From positions 62,001 through 126,000 of the forward strand of contig NZ_JACHGP010000010.1 in NCBI RefSeq assembly GCF_014202335.1: DNA of 64,000 nucleotides, read 5' to 3'. Both the position numbers and the translations under genes were made by a program. Of this stretch, positions 1 through 7,864 are shown in pieces. The notes beneath the pieces are model-generated. The model worked only from the letters and a program-made list of their open reading frames with translations. It was not told the origin of the DNA and did no database searches. The DNA comes from Mycobacterium sp. AZCC_0083. Its GTDB lineage: Bacteria > Actinomycetota > Actinomycetes > Mycobacteriales > Mycobacteriaceae. The first letter of the stretch is position 1, and every line of letters begins with the position of its first letter.

Positions 1-373
1 GGATCTCGATGATGAAGGCACTTCCGTCGAGACGCAATGCCTTCTGCGCGGTGCGGTCCGGCGGGCTGATCTTGGTGGACAGCACGCGGGTTCCTGCGAC
101 GTAGCCCTGGCTGGCGAGGAACGCGGGCACGCCGACGACGTCGGACAGGCTGCGTTGAATCTGGCCATGGCTGATGAAGATGCCGCCGGCCCGGCCGATC
201 ACCCGATTGACCAGACCCGCCTCCTCCAACGCCGCAAGGACCTGTCGCAAACTGGAGCGACTGGTGGCGTAGCGCTCGGCAAGATCGCGTTCGCTGCCCA
301 GCTTCGCACCGGGTGCGCCGGCATTGATGTCGGCGACGATCTGGCGTCGCAGTTCCTCGGTCGGCTTTGACAC
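1..373 (-). CDS. GntR-family transcriptional regulator (N-terminal part; runs off the left edge)
   Basis: The minus-strand frame opens at a GTG at 373-371 preceded by a GAGGGG ribosome site and stays open to base 1 (about 124 codons). Translation begins MSKPTEELRRQIVADINAG and contains a winged-helix pattern: LGSERDLAERYATSRSSLRQ followed by LAALEEAGLVNRVIGRAGG. This is the usual GntR/FadR/HutC DNA-binding domain. After residue ~85 the sequence (GYVAGTRVLSTKISPP) looks like the start of a UTRA-type ligand domain, so HutC subfamily is likely. It lies 52 bp downstream of the SDR gene on the same strand and probably controls the aminoalcohol-type gene set. The effector is unknown and the C-terminus is missing. 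Confidence 0.85.
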   Translation of the reverse strand, partial: MSKPTEELRRQIVADINAGAPGAKLGSERDLAERYATSRSSLRQVLAALEEAGLVNRVIGRAGGIFISHGQIQRSLSDVVGVPAFLASQGYVAGTRVLSTKISPPDRTAQKALRLDGSAFIIEI

Positions 374-425
374 GAGTCTGCCCCCTCTTCCGATTTGGTA
401 GGCCCAATTCTAGGGGAGCGGTCCG

Positions 426-1205
426 CTATTGCTCCGCGATCGCGGCAGGAGACTCCGGCAGGATCTGTCCACCGTCCACGACCAGGGACTGACCGGTGAT
501 GTAGGCGGCCTCGTCGGTGGCGAAGAACAGCGCCGCATTGCCGATGTCGGCCACGCTGCCGAGCCGTCCCGCGGGCACGGCGGCGGCCATTTGGTCCATG
601 TACTCCTGGCCCATTTCGACCAGGCCCTCGGTGATGATGTTGCCGGGGAGCACCGCGTTGATGGTGATGTTCTTCGGTGCCAACTCCATTGCTGCCGTGC
701 GCAGGAAACCGAGTTGCGCCGCCTTGCTGGCGCCATAGTGCGACCAACCGGGGTAGCCGGTGATCGGTCCCGTGATCGACGACGTGATGACGACCCGGCC
801 GTGCCCGCTGGCCGCCAACGCCGACAGCGCCGCCTGCACGATGTACACCGTGCCCTTGAAGTTGACCCCGAGCACCTCCTCGAGATTCTCGGGCGTGAGG
901 TCCTCGATGCGGGCCGACGGGAAGATGCCGGCGTTGGCGCACACGATGTCCAGCCCGCCGTGCCGTTGCACCGCGGTGTCGACCACGCGGCGGCAGTCCT
1001 CCTGGCTCGTCACGTCGGCGGCCACCCCGGTCACCGTGCCGGGTGCACCCGCGAGTGCGGCGACGGCAGCGTCGATGTCGCCCTGGGTGCGACCGGTGAT
1101 GAGGACGTCGACGCCTGCGGCAGCGAAGGTTTCGGCGATGCCGCGGCCGATGCCCTTGCTGCCGCCGGTGACGATGGCGGATCTACCGTGTAACGAGCTG
1201 AACAT
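426..1205 (-). CDS. SDR-family oxidoreductase (candidate aminoalcohol or 3-oxoacyl reductase type)
   Basis: The 259-aa protein has the classical short-chain dehydrogenase layout: TGGSKGIG cofactor motif near residue 13, a DVT motif, the NAG motif near 90, catalytic Ser in ITSS and the YGASK Tyr/Lys pair, then an Ile-Thr-Gly-Gln C-terminal segment. Length is typical for a classical NAD(P)-dependent SDR. Start is ATG with AAAGGAC six bases upstream. It follows the APH kinase gene by 16 bp, so it is probably the third gene of the aminotransferase-kinase-SDR unit. In the related actinobacterial aminoalcohol microcompartment locus an SDR interconverts amino-ketone and amino-alcohol; that role here is inference. 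A FabG-like general reductase is the alternative. Confidence 0.85.
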   Translation of the reverse strand: MFSSLHGRSAIVTGGSKGIGRGIAETFAAAGVDVLITGRTQGDIDAAVAALAGAPGTVTGVAADVTSQEDCRRVVDTAVQRHGGLDIVCANAGIFPSARIEDLTPENLEEVLGVNFKGTVYIVQAALSALAASGHGRVVITSSITGPITGYPGWSHYGASKAAQLGFLRTAAMELAPKNITINAVLPGNIITEGLVEMGQEYMDQMAAAVPAGRLGSVADIGNAALFFATDEAAYITGQSLVVDGGQILPESPAAIAEQ

Positions 1206-1221
1206 GTTCTTGTCCTTTGGG

Positions 1222-2217
1222 TTAGGCCAGAGTGTGGCCGTTGGAACCGAGATAGCGCTCGGCGAGCGTGCAACTGCCTTCGGCGAAGGTGATCGCCTTG
1301 GTGCGGGATTCCTTGCTATGGCTGTGCGTTCCCATCCAGGCGAGCAACAGCAGTCGGCGCAGCAGCACGAACGACGCCAGCATGTCTTCGTCCTCCGCGC
1401 TGATCGGGCTGCGGCCGCGGTAACCCGCCAGCCAGGAGTCCTGCCACTCAGGCAGCGCCGGATCGTCTTCGAGGAAGGACACTGCCGCGCCGAAATCGTA
1501 GAAGTACCAACCGAGTCCGCAGTCGTCGAAGTCGATGACCGTGATGGTCGGTCCGTCGACGAGCAGGTTGGTCACCCGTAGATCGGCGTGCACCAGACCG
1601 AACCGCTCGGGTCCCGAGCCGTATTCCGCCAAGCGCTTCCGAAGCAGTTGAGCAGCCCTGCCGATCGACTGCGCCTCCGACTCGCCAACTCCGGTGGCGT
1701 CCTGCCAGCGGCCCCAGCGCGGGTGATCGCCGAGGCTGTGCTCCCAGTCCCAGGAGAATCGGCCCCAGCCCGGCGGGCGGGACCACGCCTTCGCGTGGTC
1801 GTGCAGCGTTGCCGTGATGGCGCCCAACGTGTGGAAGTCCTCGACGGTCAGGTTCCGCTCGTCGGGTTCCACCCCGGCCACCATCTCGAAATGCACGACG
1901 TGGCGCGGCGTTCCGTCGTGGTCGACGGTGACGAGGCGCCGACCGTCGTGTGCAGGAAGCACGACGGGCACGGTGATGTCGCTGTCGCGCCGCAGCGCGG
2001 CGAGCCAGTCGAGTTCGGACTCGATCTCGTGCGCGCGGTGGTAGTTCTTGCGGTGCACCCGCAGGATCGACCGCTTGCCGGAACCGGCGTGCTCCACCGC
2101 GTAGGTGGCGTTCTCGGAGAGATTCAGCAGGCGCAGCGTCGAATCCGAAGGCAGGTCGTATTCGGCGAGCGCCCGCTCGGCGACGTCGATGTCGTCGGCG
2201 ACGAAGGTTTCGTCCAC
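1222..2217 (-). CDS. APH-family small-molecule kinase, candidate aminoalcohol kinase
   Basis: The 331-aa protein of the APH/choline-kinase fold shows the Brenner-type catalytic loop VHADLRVTNLL and the metal-binding VIDFDDCGLGWY, plus an N-lobe lysine region (SILRVHRKNYH). I chose GTG 2217, five bases after the stop of the upstream aminotransferase-fold gene; a longer frame would overlap that gene deeply. The same kinase plus class III PLP enzyme pairing occurs in the mycobacterial aminoalcohol microcompartment locus, where the kinase phosphorylates (S)-1-amino-2-propanol and the PLP enzyme eliminates phosphate. An analogous amino-alcohol kinase is the best guess. It could also be a homoserine-kinase-like enzyme for another alcohol. 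No resistance role is implied. Confidence 0.8.
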   Translation of the reverse strand: MDETFVADDIDVAERALAEYDLPSDSTLRLLNLSENATYAVEHAGSGKRSILRVHRKNYHRAHEIESELDWLAALRRDSDITVPVVLPAHDGRRLVTVDHDGTPRHVVHFEMVAGVEPDERNLTVEDFHTLGAITATLHDHAKAWSRPPGWGRFSWDWEHSLGDHPRWGRWQDATGVGESEAQSIGRAAQLLRKRLAEYGSGPERFGLVHADLRVTNLLVDGPTITVIDFDDCGLGWYFYDFGAAVSFLEDDPALPEWQDSWLAGYRGRSPISAEDEDMLASFVLLRRLLLLAWMGTHSHSKESRTKAITFAEGSCTLAERYLGSNGHTLA

Positions 2218-2222
2218 GAGGG

Positions 2223-3497
2223 CTAGCTCTGTACCGTCGCGGCCGTGCGGGACTTGCCGACGGCGACCTCCATGCGGTCCAAGACGTCGTCGCACAGCTC
2301 ACGGCTGAGCAGCAGGCCCGGTTTGAACTGCAGGACACGGGGATCCAGCGTCGAGAAGATCGCCCACACACCGTTCTCGTAGAGCTCGCGCATGACGAAC
2401 TTGGCCCCTTCGGGGTGGTCGAACTCCAGACCGATCACCACGCCATTCTGCCGGATGCCGACGAACCAGTCCGGGTAGTCGGCCTGTATGTGGGCCAGAC
2501 CGTCGGCGAACACGGCGGCGATTTGGTGCACCGACTCGCTGACCTCGGGGCGGCTGGTGATCTCCAGCGCCTTGATGGCGGCGACGCAGCCGAGTTCGGC
2601 TCCGCCGAAGGTGGACATGTGCGCGAAGCCGTCCTCGTCCAGCCACCGCGAGGCGCGCTCGCCGAGCAGCGCCGCCGCGATCGGGTACATCCCGCCGGAC
2701 AGCCCCTTGCCGGTGACCATGATGTCCGGTTCGATGCCGTGCTTGGTGATACCCCACATCTCGCCGGTGCGCATCAGGCCGGTCTGCACCTCGTCGGCGA
2801 TGTAGAGCGCGCCGTACCGCTCGGTGAGCTCCTTGACCGCCTCGAGGTAACCCGTTGGGGGAAGCGGGAATCCGTACGTGGCGGGAATGGTCTCCATGAG
2901 GACGGCCGCGACGTCGCCGCCGGACAACGCGCGATCCATCGCGTCGACGTCGCCGAACGGCACCTGAATGAACTCGTCGGGCCGGTCGGAGAGGAACAGC
3001 TTGGAGAACCGGTCGTCACCTGAGGCGACGGCCAGGCCGGTGTGGCCGTGATAGGCCTTGACGATCGACACGATCTTGCGCCGTTGGGTGGCGTGTCTTG
3101 CGCTCTTGAGCGCGATGTCGATGGCTTCGCCGCCGCCGGATCCGAAGGCCACCTTGCTGATCGACGCCGGCGCGGACTCGACCAACCGCTGCGCCAGCGC
3201 CGAGCGGGCGACCGAGGGGAAATGGTGGTTGCCCATGTCGAAGTACTGCATGCCGTCGATGAGCGCTTGCATCACTTCCGGATTGCGGTGCCCGAGGTTG
3301 TAGGTGCCGCCGTTGAGGTGCATGTCGATGAGGCGCCTGCCGTCCATGTCCCACAGGAGGTAGCCCTCCCTGCGGTCGATGACGAGGTCGACGCCTGCGT
3401 CGGTCCAGAACTGCGTCTTGTCCGGATTCCAATACTTCTTCGCCTGCTCGAGCACCTGCGCCTTGGACTCGAACGAAAATGTGCCGTAGTCGTACAC
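2223..3497 (-). CDS. Class III PLP aminotransferase-fold enzyme (candidate aminoalcohol-phosphate phospho-lyase)
   Basis: The protein belongs to the class III aminotransferase family, about 424 aa. Visible motifs are GSGGGEAIDIALK (phosphate cup), DEVQTGLMRTG (Asp contacting the PLP pyridine nitrogen) and VTGKGLSGG with the Schiff-base Lys. I prefer GTG 3497, which has GGGGAG at ideal spacing; a GTG at 3542 would add 15 residues but lacks a convincing ribosome site. It is the first gene of a minus-strand unit with the APH kinase, SDR and GntR genes. Next to an APH kinase, phospho-lyases of the ethanolamine-phosphate type are the closest functional precedent. True transamination remains possible, and family homology alone cannot separate the two. 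Confidence 0.82.
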   Translation of the reverse strand: MYDYGTFSFESKAQVLEQAKKYWNPDKTQFWTDAGVDLVIDRREGYLLWDMDGRRLIDMHLNGGTYNLGHRNPEVMQALIDGMQYFDMGNHHFPSVARSALAQRLVESAPASISKVAFGSGGGEAIDIALKSARHATQRRKIVSIVKAYHGHTGLAVASGDDRFSKLFLSDRPDEFIQVPFGDVDAMDRALSGGDVAAVLMETIPATYGFPLPPTGYLEAVKELTERYGALYIADEVQTGLMRTGEMWGITKHGIEPDIMVTGKGLSGGMYPIAAALLGERASRWLDEDGFAHMSTFGGAELGCVAAIKALEITSRPEVSESVHQIAAVFADGLAHIQADYPDWFVGIRQNGVVIGLEFDHPEGAKFVMRELYENGVWAIFSTLDPRVLQFKPGLLLSRELCDDVLDRMEVAVGKSRTAATVQS

Positions 3498-3606
3498 GAG
3501 GCTCCCCAGATCTTGATGACGTTGTGCCGCGAGGCACCCCACCCTAAAAAAGGTGGACCATTTCTGTCAATGGTTGCAGAACCTCTTGCGCTGAGTAATT
3601 GGTAGT

Positions 3607-3634
3607 GCCAATATACGAAAGTTCGTTGTGTGGC
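3607..3634. promoter_or_regulatory. 28-bp imperfect dyad, candidate operator in the divergent promoter
   Basis: The site reads GCCA-n4-ACGAA-AG-TTCGT-n4-TGGC, a symmetric element with inner and outer matching arms. It sits between the divergently transcribed aminotransferase-fold gene and the APC permease gene. Symmetry of this size fits a dimeric regulator such as the GntR protein encoded at the left edge. Binding is inferred. Confidence 0.5.
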
Positions 3635-3673
3635 CCAGGCCACAAAGCCAGGCCACAAAGCCAGGCCACAAAG
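3635..3673. repeat. Three tandem 13-bp repeats (CCAGGCCACAAAG)
   Basis: Three exact copies of CCAGGCCACAAAG lie head to tail, followed by a partial degenerate copy (CCAGACCGC) to about 3682. They start one base after the dyad at 3607-3634 and end about 47 bp before the permease start codon. They could be iterated activator sites or simple slippage repeats. The rest of the 223-bp gap holds no gene. Confidence 0.85.
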
Positions 3674-3720
3674 CCAGACCGCAACGGCCCCGACCCCATG
3701 GCTGGAAGGTATCTCCACAG

Positions 3721-5256
3721 ATGACCGATCAAGTTGTCTCACCACCAGAGAGCTCCAATCAGAACGTCCAGCACCTCAAACGCAACGCCATCGGCACCCT
3801 CTCCGTCATCTTCATGGCGGTGGCCACCGCGGCCCCCATCACGGCAATGGTCGGCAACGTGCCGATCGCGGTGGGTTTCGGAAACGGTTCGCACGCGCCT
3901 GCCGGTTACGTCGTCGCCACCGTGGTGCTTGGGCTGTTCGCCATCGGCTACGCGACCATGGCCAAGCACATCACCGCGACCGGCGCGTTCTACGGCTACA
4001 TCTCCCACGGATTGGGCCGCGTCGTGGGCTTCGGCAGCGGCGTGATCATCACGATGGCCTACATCGTGTTCGAGGGTTCGTTGATCGGCATCTTCAGCTA
4101 TTTCTTCCGGGATTTCGCCGCGACACAGTTCGCCATCGATGTGCCCTGGCTGGTGCCCGCGATCCTGATGCTCACGCTGAACTGCATCCTGACGTACTTC
4201 GACGTGAACCTCGCCGCGAAGGTGCTCGGCGTCTTCCTGGTGACCGAGATCGCCATGCTGTCGCTCGGCGCCCTGTCGGTGCTGTTCAAGGGCGGCGGTC
4301 CCCAGGGCTTCGCGGTGGCCGAGACGCTCAACCCCGTCGGGGCGTTCACTCCCGCGGCAGGGATCGCCGGAGCGAGCGCAGGGATCGGGCTCTTCTTCGC
4401 ATTCTGGTCGTGGGTCGGCTTCGAGTCGACGGCGATGTACGGCGAGGAGTCCAAGGATCCCAAGCGGATCATCCCGCGCGCCACCATGATCAGCGTGCTC
4501 GGCGTCGGCATCTTCTACGTCTTCGTCTCATGGATGGCGATCGCGGGCACGGGACCGCAGAAGTCCGTTGAGCTCGCGCAGGATCCGGCGACGGCTGGCA
4601 ACATCTTCTTCGATCCGGTGCAGAGCACCTACGGAAGCTGGGCCATCACCCTGTTCAAGCTGCTGCTGGTGACGGGGTCGTTCGCGTGCGGCATGGCATT
4701 CCACAACTGTGCGTCGCGCTACCTCTACGCCATGGGCCGCGAGGGTCTGTCATCCGGTCTGCAGAAGACGCTCGGCTCGACCCACCACAAGCACGGCTCG
4801 CCCTACATCGCGTCGTTCGTCCAGACCGGCATCACGCTGGTGCTGATCCTGGCGTTCTTCTTCGCGGGCATGGATCCGTACGTACACCTTTACGGGTTGC
4901 TGGCGATCCTCGGCACCATGGCGATCCTGATCGTGCAGTCGCTCTGTGCGTTCGCGGTGATCGCCTACTTCCACTTCCACAAGAACCACCCGTCCAGTGC
5001 GCACTGGTTCAAGACGTTCCTCGCTCCACTCCTCGGCGGCATCGGCATGCTCTACGTGGTGTACTTGCTGTGGGTGCACAAGGACACCGCGGCCGGCGCG
5101 GCGTCGGGCACGCTGCTGTTCAAGCTGACGCCGTGGATCGTGGTCGGGCTCTTCGTACTTGGGGCCGCGATGGCGCTGTACTTCAAGTTCCGTGATCCTC
5201 GCCGCTACGACCTGATTGGCCGGGTCATGTACGAGGATGCCGAGATTCGCGATTAG
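3721..5256 (+). CDS. APC-superfamily amino acid/amine permease
   Basis: The 511-aa integral membrane protein has about 12 predicted hydrophobic segments. The N-terminal LKRNAIGTLSVIFMAVATAAPITAMVGN matches the first helix of the amino acid-polyamine-organocation family. ATG 3721 is chosen because GGAAGG lies about 12 bases upstream and the longer frame runs back through the 13-bp repeats. Its stop codon sits within the AGGAGG ribosome site of the dehydratase gene, so the two are co-transcribed. It probably imports the amine or amino-alcohol substrate of the neighbouring enzymes; the substrate itself is not readable from sequence. Confidence 0.88.
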   Translation: MTDQVVSPPESSNQNVQHLKRNAIGTLSVIFMAVATAAPITAMVGNVPIAVGFGNGSHAPAGYVVATVVLGLFAIGYATMAKHITATGAFYGYISHGLGRVVGFGSGVIITMAYIVFEGSLIGIFSYFFRDFAATQFAIDVPWLVPAILMLTLNCILTYFDVNLAAKVLGVFLVTEIAMLSLGALSVLFKGGGPQGFAVAETLNPVGAFTPAAGIAGASAGIGLFFAFWSWVGFESTAMYGEESKDPKRIIPRATMISVLGVGIFYVFVSWMAIAGTGPQKSVELAQDPATAGNIFFDPVQSTYGSWAITLFKLLLVTGSFACGMAFHNCASRYLYAMGREGLSSGLQKTLGSTHHKHGSPYIASFVQTGITLVLILAFFFAGMDPYVHLYGLLAILGTMAILIVQSLCAFAVIAYFHFHKNHPSSAHWFKTFLAPLLGGIGMLYVVYLLWVHKDTAAGAASGTLLFKLTPWIVVGLFVLGAAMALYFKFRDPRRYDLIGRVMYEDAEIRD

Positions 5257-5267
5257 GAGGCTCGTCG

Positions 5268-7529
5268 GTGGATGAGCTCGGGCCTGATTGCTCTTCGCGT
5301 CCGCTAGGCCGCTTCCGTGTCCTGAACGCCAAGCCGGTCAACCTCGACGGTTTCAGCGTCGCCAACCCGGAGCTCGGGCTGGTCGCGATGCACAGCCCGT
5401 ACGATCCCGAGCCGTCACTGGTGATCCGCGACGGGGCCGTCATCGAGCTCGACGGCAAGCCCGCCGCCGACTTCGACGTGATCGACGAGTTCGTTGCGCG
5501 GTACGGATTGGATCTCGACGTCGCGCAGGAGGCCATGGCGCTCGACGACGTGACGCTGGCGCGCATGGCCGTCGACGTCAACGTGCCTCGTGCTGAGGTG
5601 GTGCGGCTCATCGGTGGCACCACGCCCGCAAAGCTCGCAAGGGTGATGGCGGTGATGTCGCCCGTCGAGATGCAGATGGCGATGTCCAAGATGCGGGCGC
5701 GGCGCATGCCGAGCAACCAGGCGCACGTGACGAATCAGCTCGACGATCCGTTGCTCATCGCCGCCGACGCGGCAAGTGCGGTCGCCTACGGATTCCGAGA
5801 GGTCGAGACGACGGTCCCCGTGCTGGGCGACGCGCCGTCGAACGCGGTCGCGCTGCTCATCGGCAGCCAGGTGGGAGTCCCAGGGGCGATGGCCCAGTGC
5901 TCCATCGAGGAGGCGCTGGAGTTGCGGCTCGGGCTGCGTGGGCTGACCAGCTACGCCGAGACGATCTCGCTCTACGGCACCGAGCAGGTGTTCGTCGACG
6001 GTGACGACACCCCGTTCAGCAAGGCCATTCTCACCTCCGCCTACGCGTCGCGTGGCCTGAAGATGCGGGTCACCAGCGGCGGCGGCGCCGAGGTGCTGAT
6101 GGGCGCCGCCGAGAAGTGTTCGATCCTGTACCTGGAATCCCGGTGCGTCTCGTTGGCGCGTGCGCTGGGGTCTCAGGGCGTGCAGAACGGCGGCATCGAC
6201 GGCGTCGGCGTGGTGGCCTCGGTGCCGGAGGGGATGAAGGAGCTGCTCGCCGAGAACCTGATGGTCATGATGCGTGACCTGGAATCCTGCGCGGGCAACG
6301 ACAATCTCATCTCCGAGTCCGACATCCGCCGCAGCGCCCACACCCTGCCCGTCCTGCTTGCGGGAGCGGACTTCATCTTCTCGGGTTTCGGGTCGATCCC
6401 GCGCTACGACAACGCATTCGCGCTGTCCAACTTCAACTCCGACGACATGGACGACTTCCTGGTGCTGCAGCGGGACTGGGCCGTCGACGGGGGCCTGCGC
6501 ACCGTATCGCCCGAGCATCTCGCCCGGGTCCGGCGTCGCGGCGCCACCGCCGTCGCCGCGGTGTACCGCGACCTGGGCCTCGCGGACTACACCGACGACC
6601 GAATCGATGCAGTGGTGGTGGCCAACGGGTCTCGGGACATCCCGCCGGGTGACCCGAAGGCCGTCGCGGAGGCGGCCACCGCGATCGAGGCCAAGCAGCT
6701 GACCGTGTTCGACGTGATCGCCTCGCTGAAGCGCACCGGTTTCGACGAAGAAGCCGAGGCCATCATGCGGCTGACCAGGGAGCGCTTGCGAGGCGACCAA
6801 CTGCAGACCTCGGCGATCTTCGACGAGAACTTCCGGGTGCTGTCGAAGATCACCGACCCGAATGACTACACGGGTCCCGGCAGCGGCTACGCGCTGACCG
6901 CAGAGCGTCGCGCCGAGATCGACGGGATCCGGCAGGAGCGGACGGCTACCGAACTCACCGCTGACCAAGCCGAGCACCGGGACCACGTCACGTTCACCGA
7001 TGTCGAGACCGCCCGTCAGGGCAGCGATCCGCGCGAGGTGTGCATCGGGTTGTCCCCGGCGTTGGGGCGCACGGTGTGGCTGTCGCTGTGCGGACTCACG
7101 GTCGGGGAGGTGCTGCGACAGATCTCGGCTGGGCTCGAGGAGGAAGGCTGTGTACCGCGGCTGGTCCGCATCCGCTCGACCATCGACGTCGGCCTGATCG
7201 GGCTGACCGCGGCTCGGTTGTCCGGCTCGGGGATCGGAATCGGGTTGCAGGGCAAGGGAACCGCACTGATCCATCGTCGTGATCTTGCGCCGTTGGCCAA
7301 TCTGGAGCTGTTCAGCGTAGCTCCGCTGCTGACCGCGCAGATGTACCGTGACCTCGGCCGCAACGCGGCAAGGCACGCGAAGGGGATGGCTCCCGTGCCG
7401 ATCTTCACCGGTGGCACCGACGAGTCGATCTCCGCGCGGTACCACGCCCACGCCGTCGCGCTCGTCGCGCTCGAGCGGGAGTCCTGCCAGCCAGGCGAGG
7501 CGCCGATCACGGTCCGGGTGACGCGGTGA
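5268..7529 (+). CDS. B12-dependent diol/glycerol dehydratase, fused large and medium subunits
   Basis: The 753-aa protein aligns by eye with PduC (large subunit) over residues ~10-550. Landmarks are LDGKPAADFDVIDEFVARYG, RARRMPSNQAHVTN (active-site Gln/His region), YAETISLYGTE, SYASRGLKMR and the GPGSGYAL tail. Residues ~580-753 match PduD/medium subunit (EVCIGLSPALGRTVW, then GIGIGLQGKGTALIH). In enteric bacteria these are two genes; the fusion is characteristic of actinobacterial forms. The enzyme uses adenosylcobalamin radical chemistry to convert 1,2-diols or glycerol to aldehydes. GTG 5268 follows AGGAGG by 7 bases. No aldehyde dehydrogenase or shell gene is nearby in the window. The physiological substrate is uncertain. 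Confidence 0.92.
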   Translation: MDELGPDCSSRPLGRFRVLNAKPVNLDGFSVANPELGLVAMHSPYDPEPSLVIRDGAVIELDGKPAADFDVIDEFVARYGLDLDVAQEAMALDDVTLARMAVDVNVPRAEVVRLIGGTTPAKLARVMAVMSPVEMQMAMSKMRARRMPSNQAHVTNQLDDPLLIAADAASAVAYGFREVETTVPVLGDAPSNAVALLIGSQVGVPGAMAQCSIEEALELRLGLRGLTSYAETISLYGTEQVFVDGDDTPFSKAILTSAYASRGLKMRVTSGGGAEVLMGAAEKCSILYLESRCVSLARALGSQGVQNGGIDGVGVVASVPEGMKELLAENLMVMMRDLESCAGNDNLISESDIRRSAHTLPVLLAGADFIFSGFGSIPRYDNAFALSNFNSDDMDDFLVLQRDWAVDGGLRTVSPEHLARVRRRGATAVAAVYRDLGLADYTDDRIDAVVVANGSRDIPPGDPKAVAEAATAIEAKQLTVFDVIASLKRTGFDEEAEAIMRLTRERLRGDQLQTSAIFDENFRVLSKITDPNDYTGPGSGYALTAERRAEIDGIRQERTATELTADQAEHRDHVTFTDVETARQGSDPREVCIGLSPALGRTVWLSLCGLTVGEVLRQISAGLEEEGCVPRLVRIRSTIDVGLIGLTAARLSGSGIGIGLQGKGTALIHRRDLAPLANLELFSVAPLLTAQMYRDLGRNAARHAKGMAPVPIFTGGTDESISARYHAHAVALVALERESCQPGEAPITVRVTR

Positions 7530-7864
7530 CCACCGAGGACCAGTTCACCGTCGAGAACGCACTCGACGGCAAACTGCGGCTGTCCGATCTCCGGATGAAG
7601 CCCGCAACGTTGGCGCACCAGGCGTCCGTCGCCGAGTCCGGCGGCAACCCGCAGTTGGCCGAGAACTTCCTGCGCGCAGCCGAACTCGCGACCATGGACG
7701 ACGAAGAGGTGATGGGCCTGTACGAGGCACTGCGGCCGCACCGCTCCTCCGCCGAGCAGTTGGAGGCGCTGCGAGTGTCGCTGGAGGGCCGGGGCGCGAG
7801 TCGGTGCGCGGAACTCGTCGGTCAGGCCGCCGTGGTGTACGCCAGGCGAGGTCTGTTGCGGTGA
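7526..7864 (+). CDS. Diol/glycerol dehydratase small subunit (PduE-like)
   Basis: The 112-aa protein overlaps the fused large/medium gene by 4 nt (GTGA), as expected for a translationally coupled partner. The N-terminal DGKLRLSDLRMKP segment and downstream LRPHRSS region resemble PduE/DhaB3-type small subunits. It is shorter than enteric PduE (about 170 aa), lacking the N-terminal extension that in enteric enzymes helps microcompartment targeting. That absence fits the lack of visible shell genes, although this link is inference. It completes the dehydratase complex with the preceding gene. Confidence 0.88.
   Translation: MTTEDQFTVENALDGKLRLSDLRMKPATLAHQASVAESGGNPQLAENFLRAAELATMDDEEVMGLYEALRPHRSSAEQLEALRVSLEGRGASRCAELVGQAAVVYARRGLLR

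Noticed and set aside
199..942. Long antisense-frame reading frames such as this 247-codon one
   Set aside because: High-GC shadow of the SDR and GntR genes, with Arg/Gly/His-rich composition and no family motif.
1222..2217. Aminoglycoside resistance gene
   Set aside because: The APH fold is shared by many metabolic kinases and the operon context is catabolic.
3635..3682. Possible CRISPR-like array
   Set aside because: Units are 13 bp and directly adjacent without spacers; no cas gene is nearby.
3498..3720. Cobalamin riboswitch upstream of the dehydratase operon
   Set aside because: No B12-box or expected paired elements were found; the gap is short and filled by a dyad and repeats.
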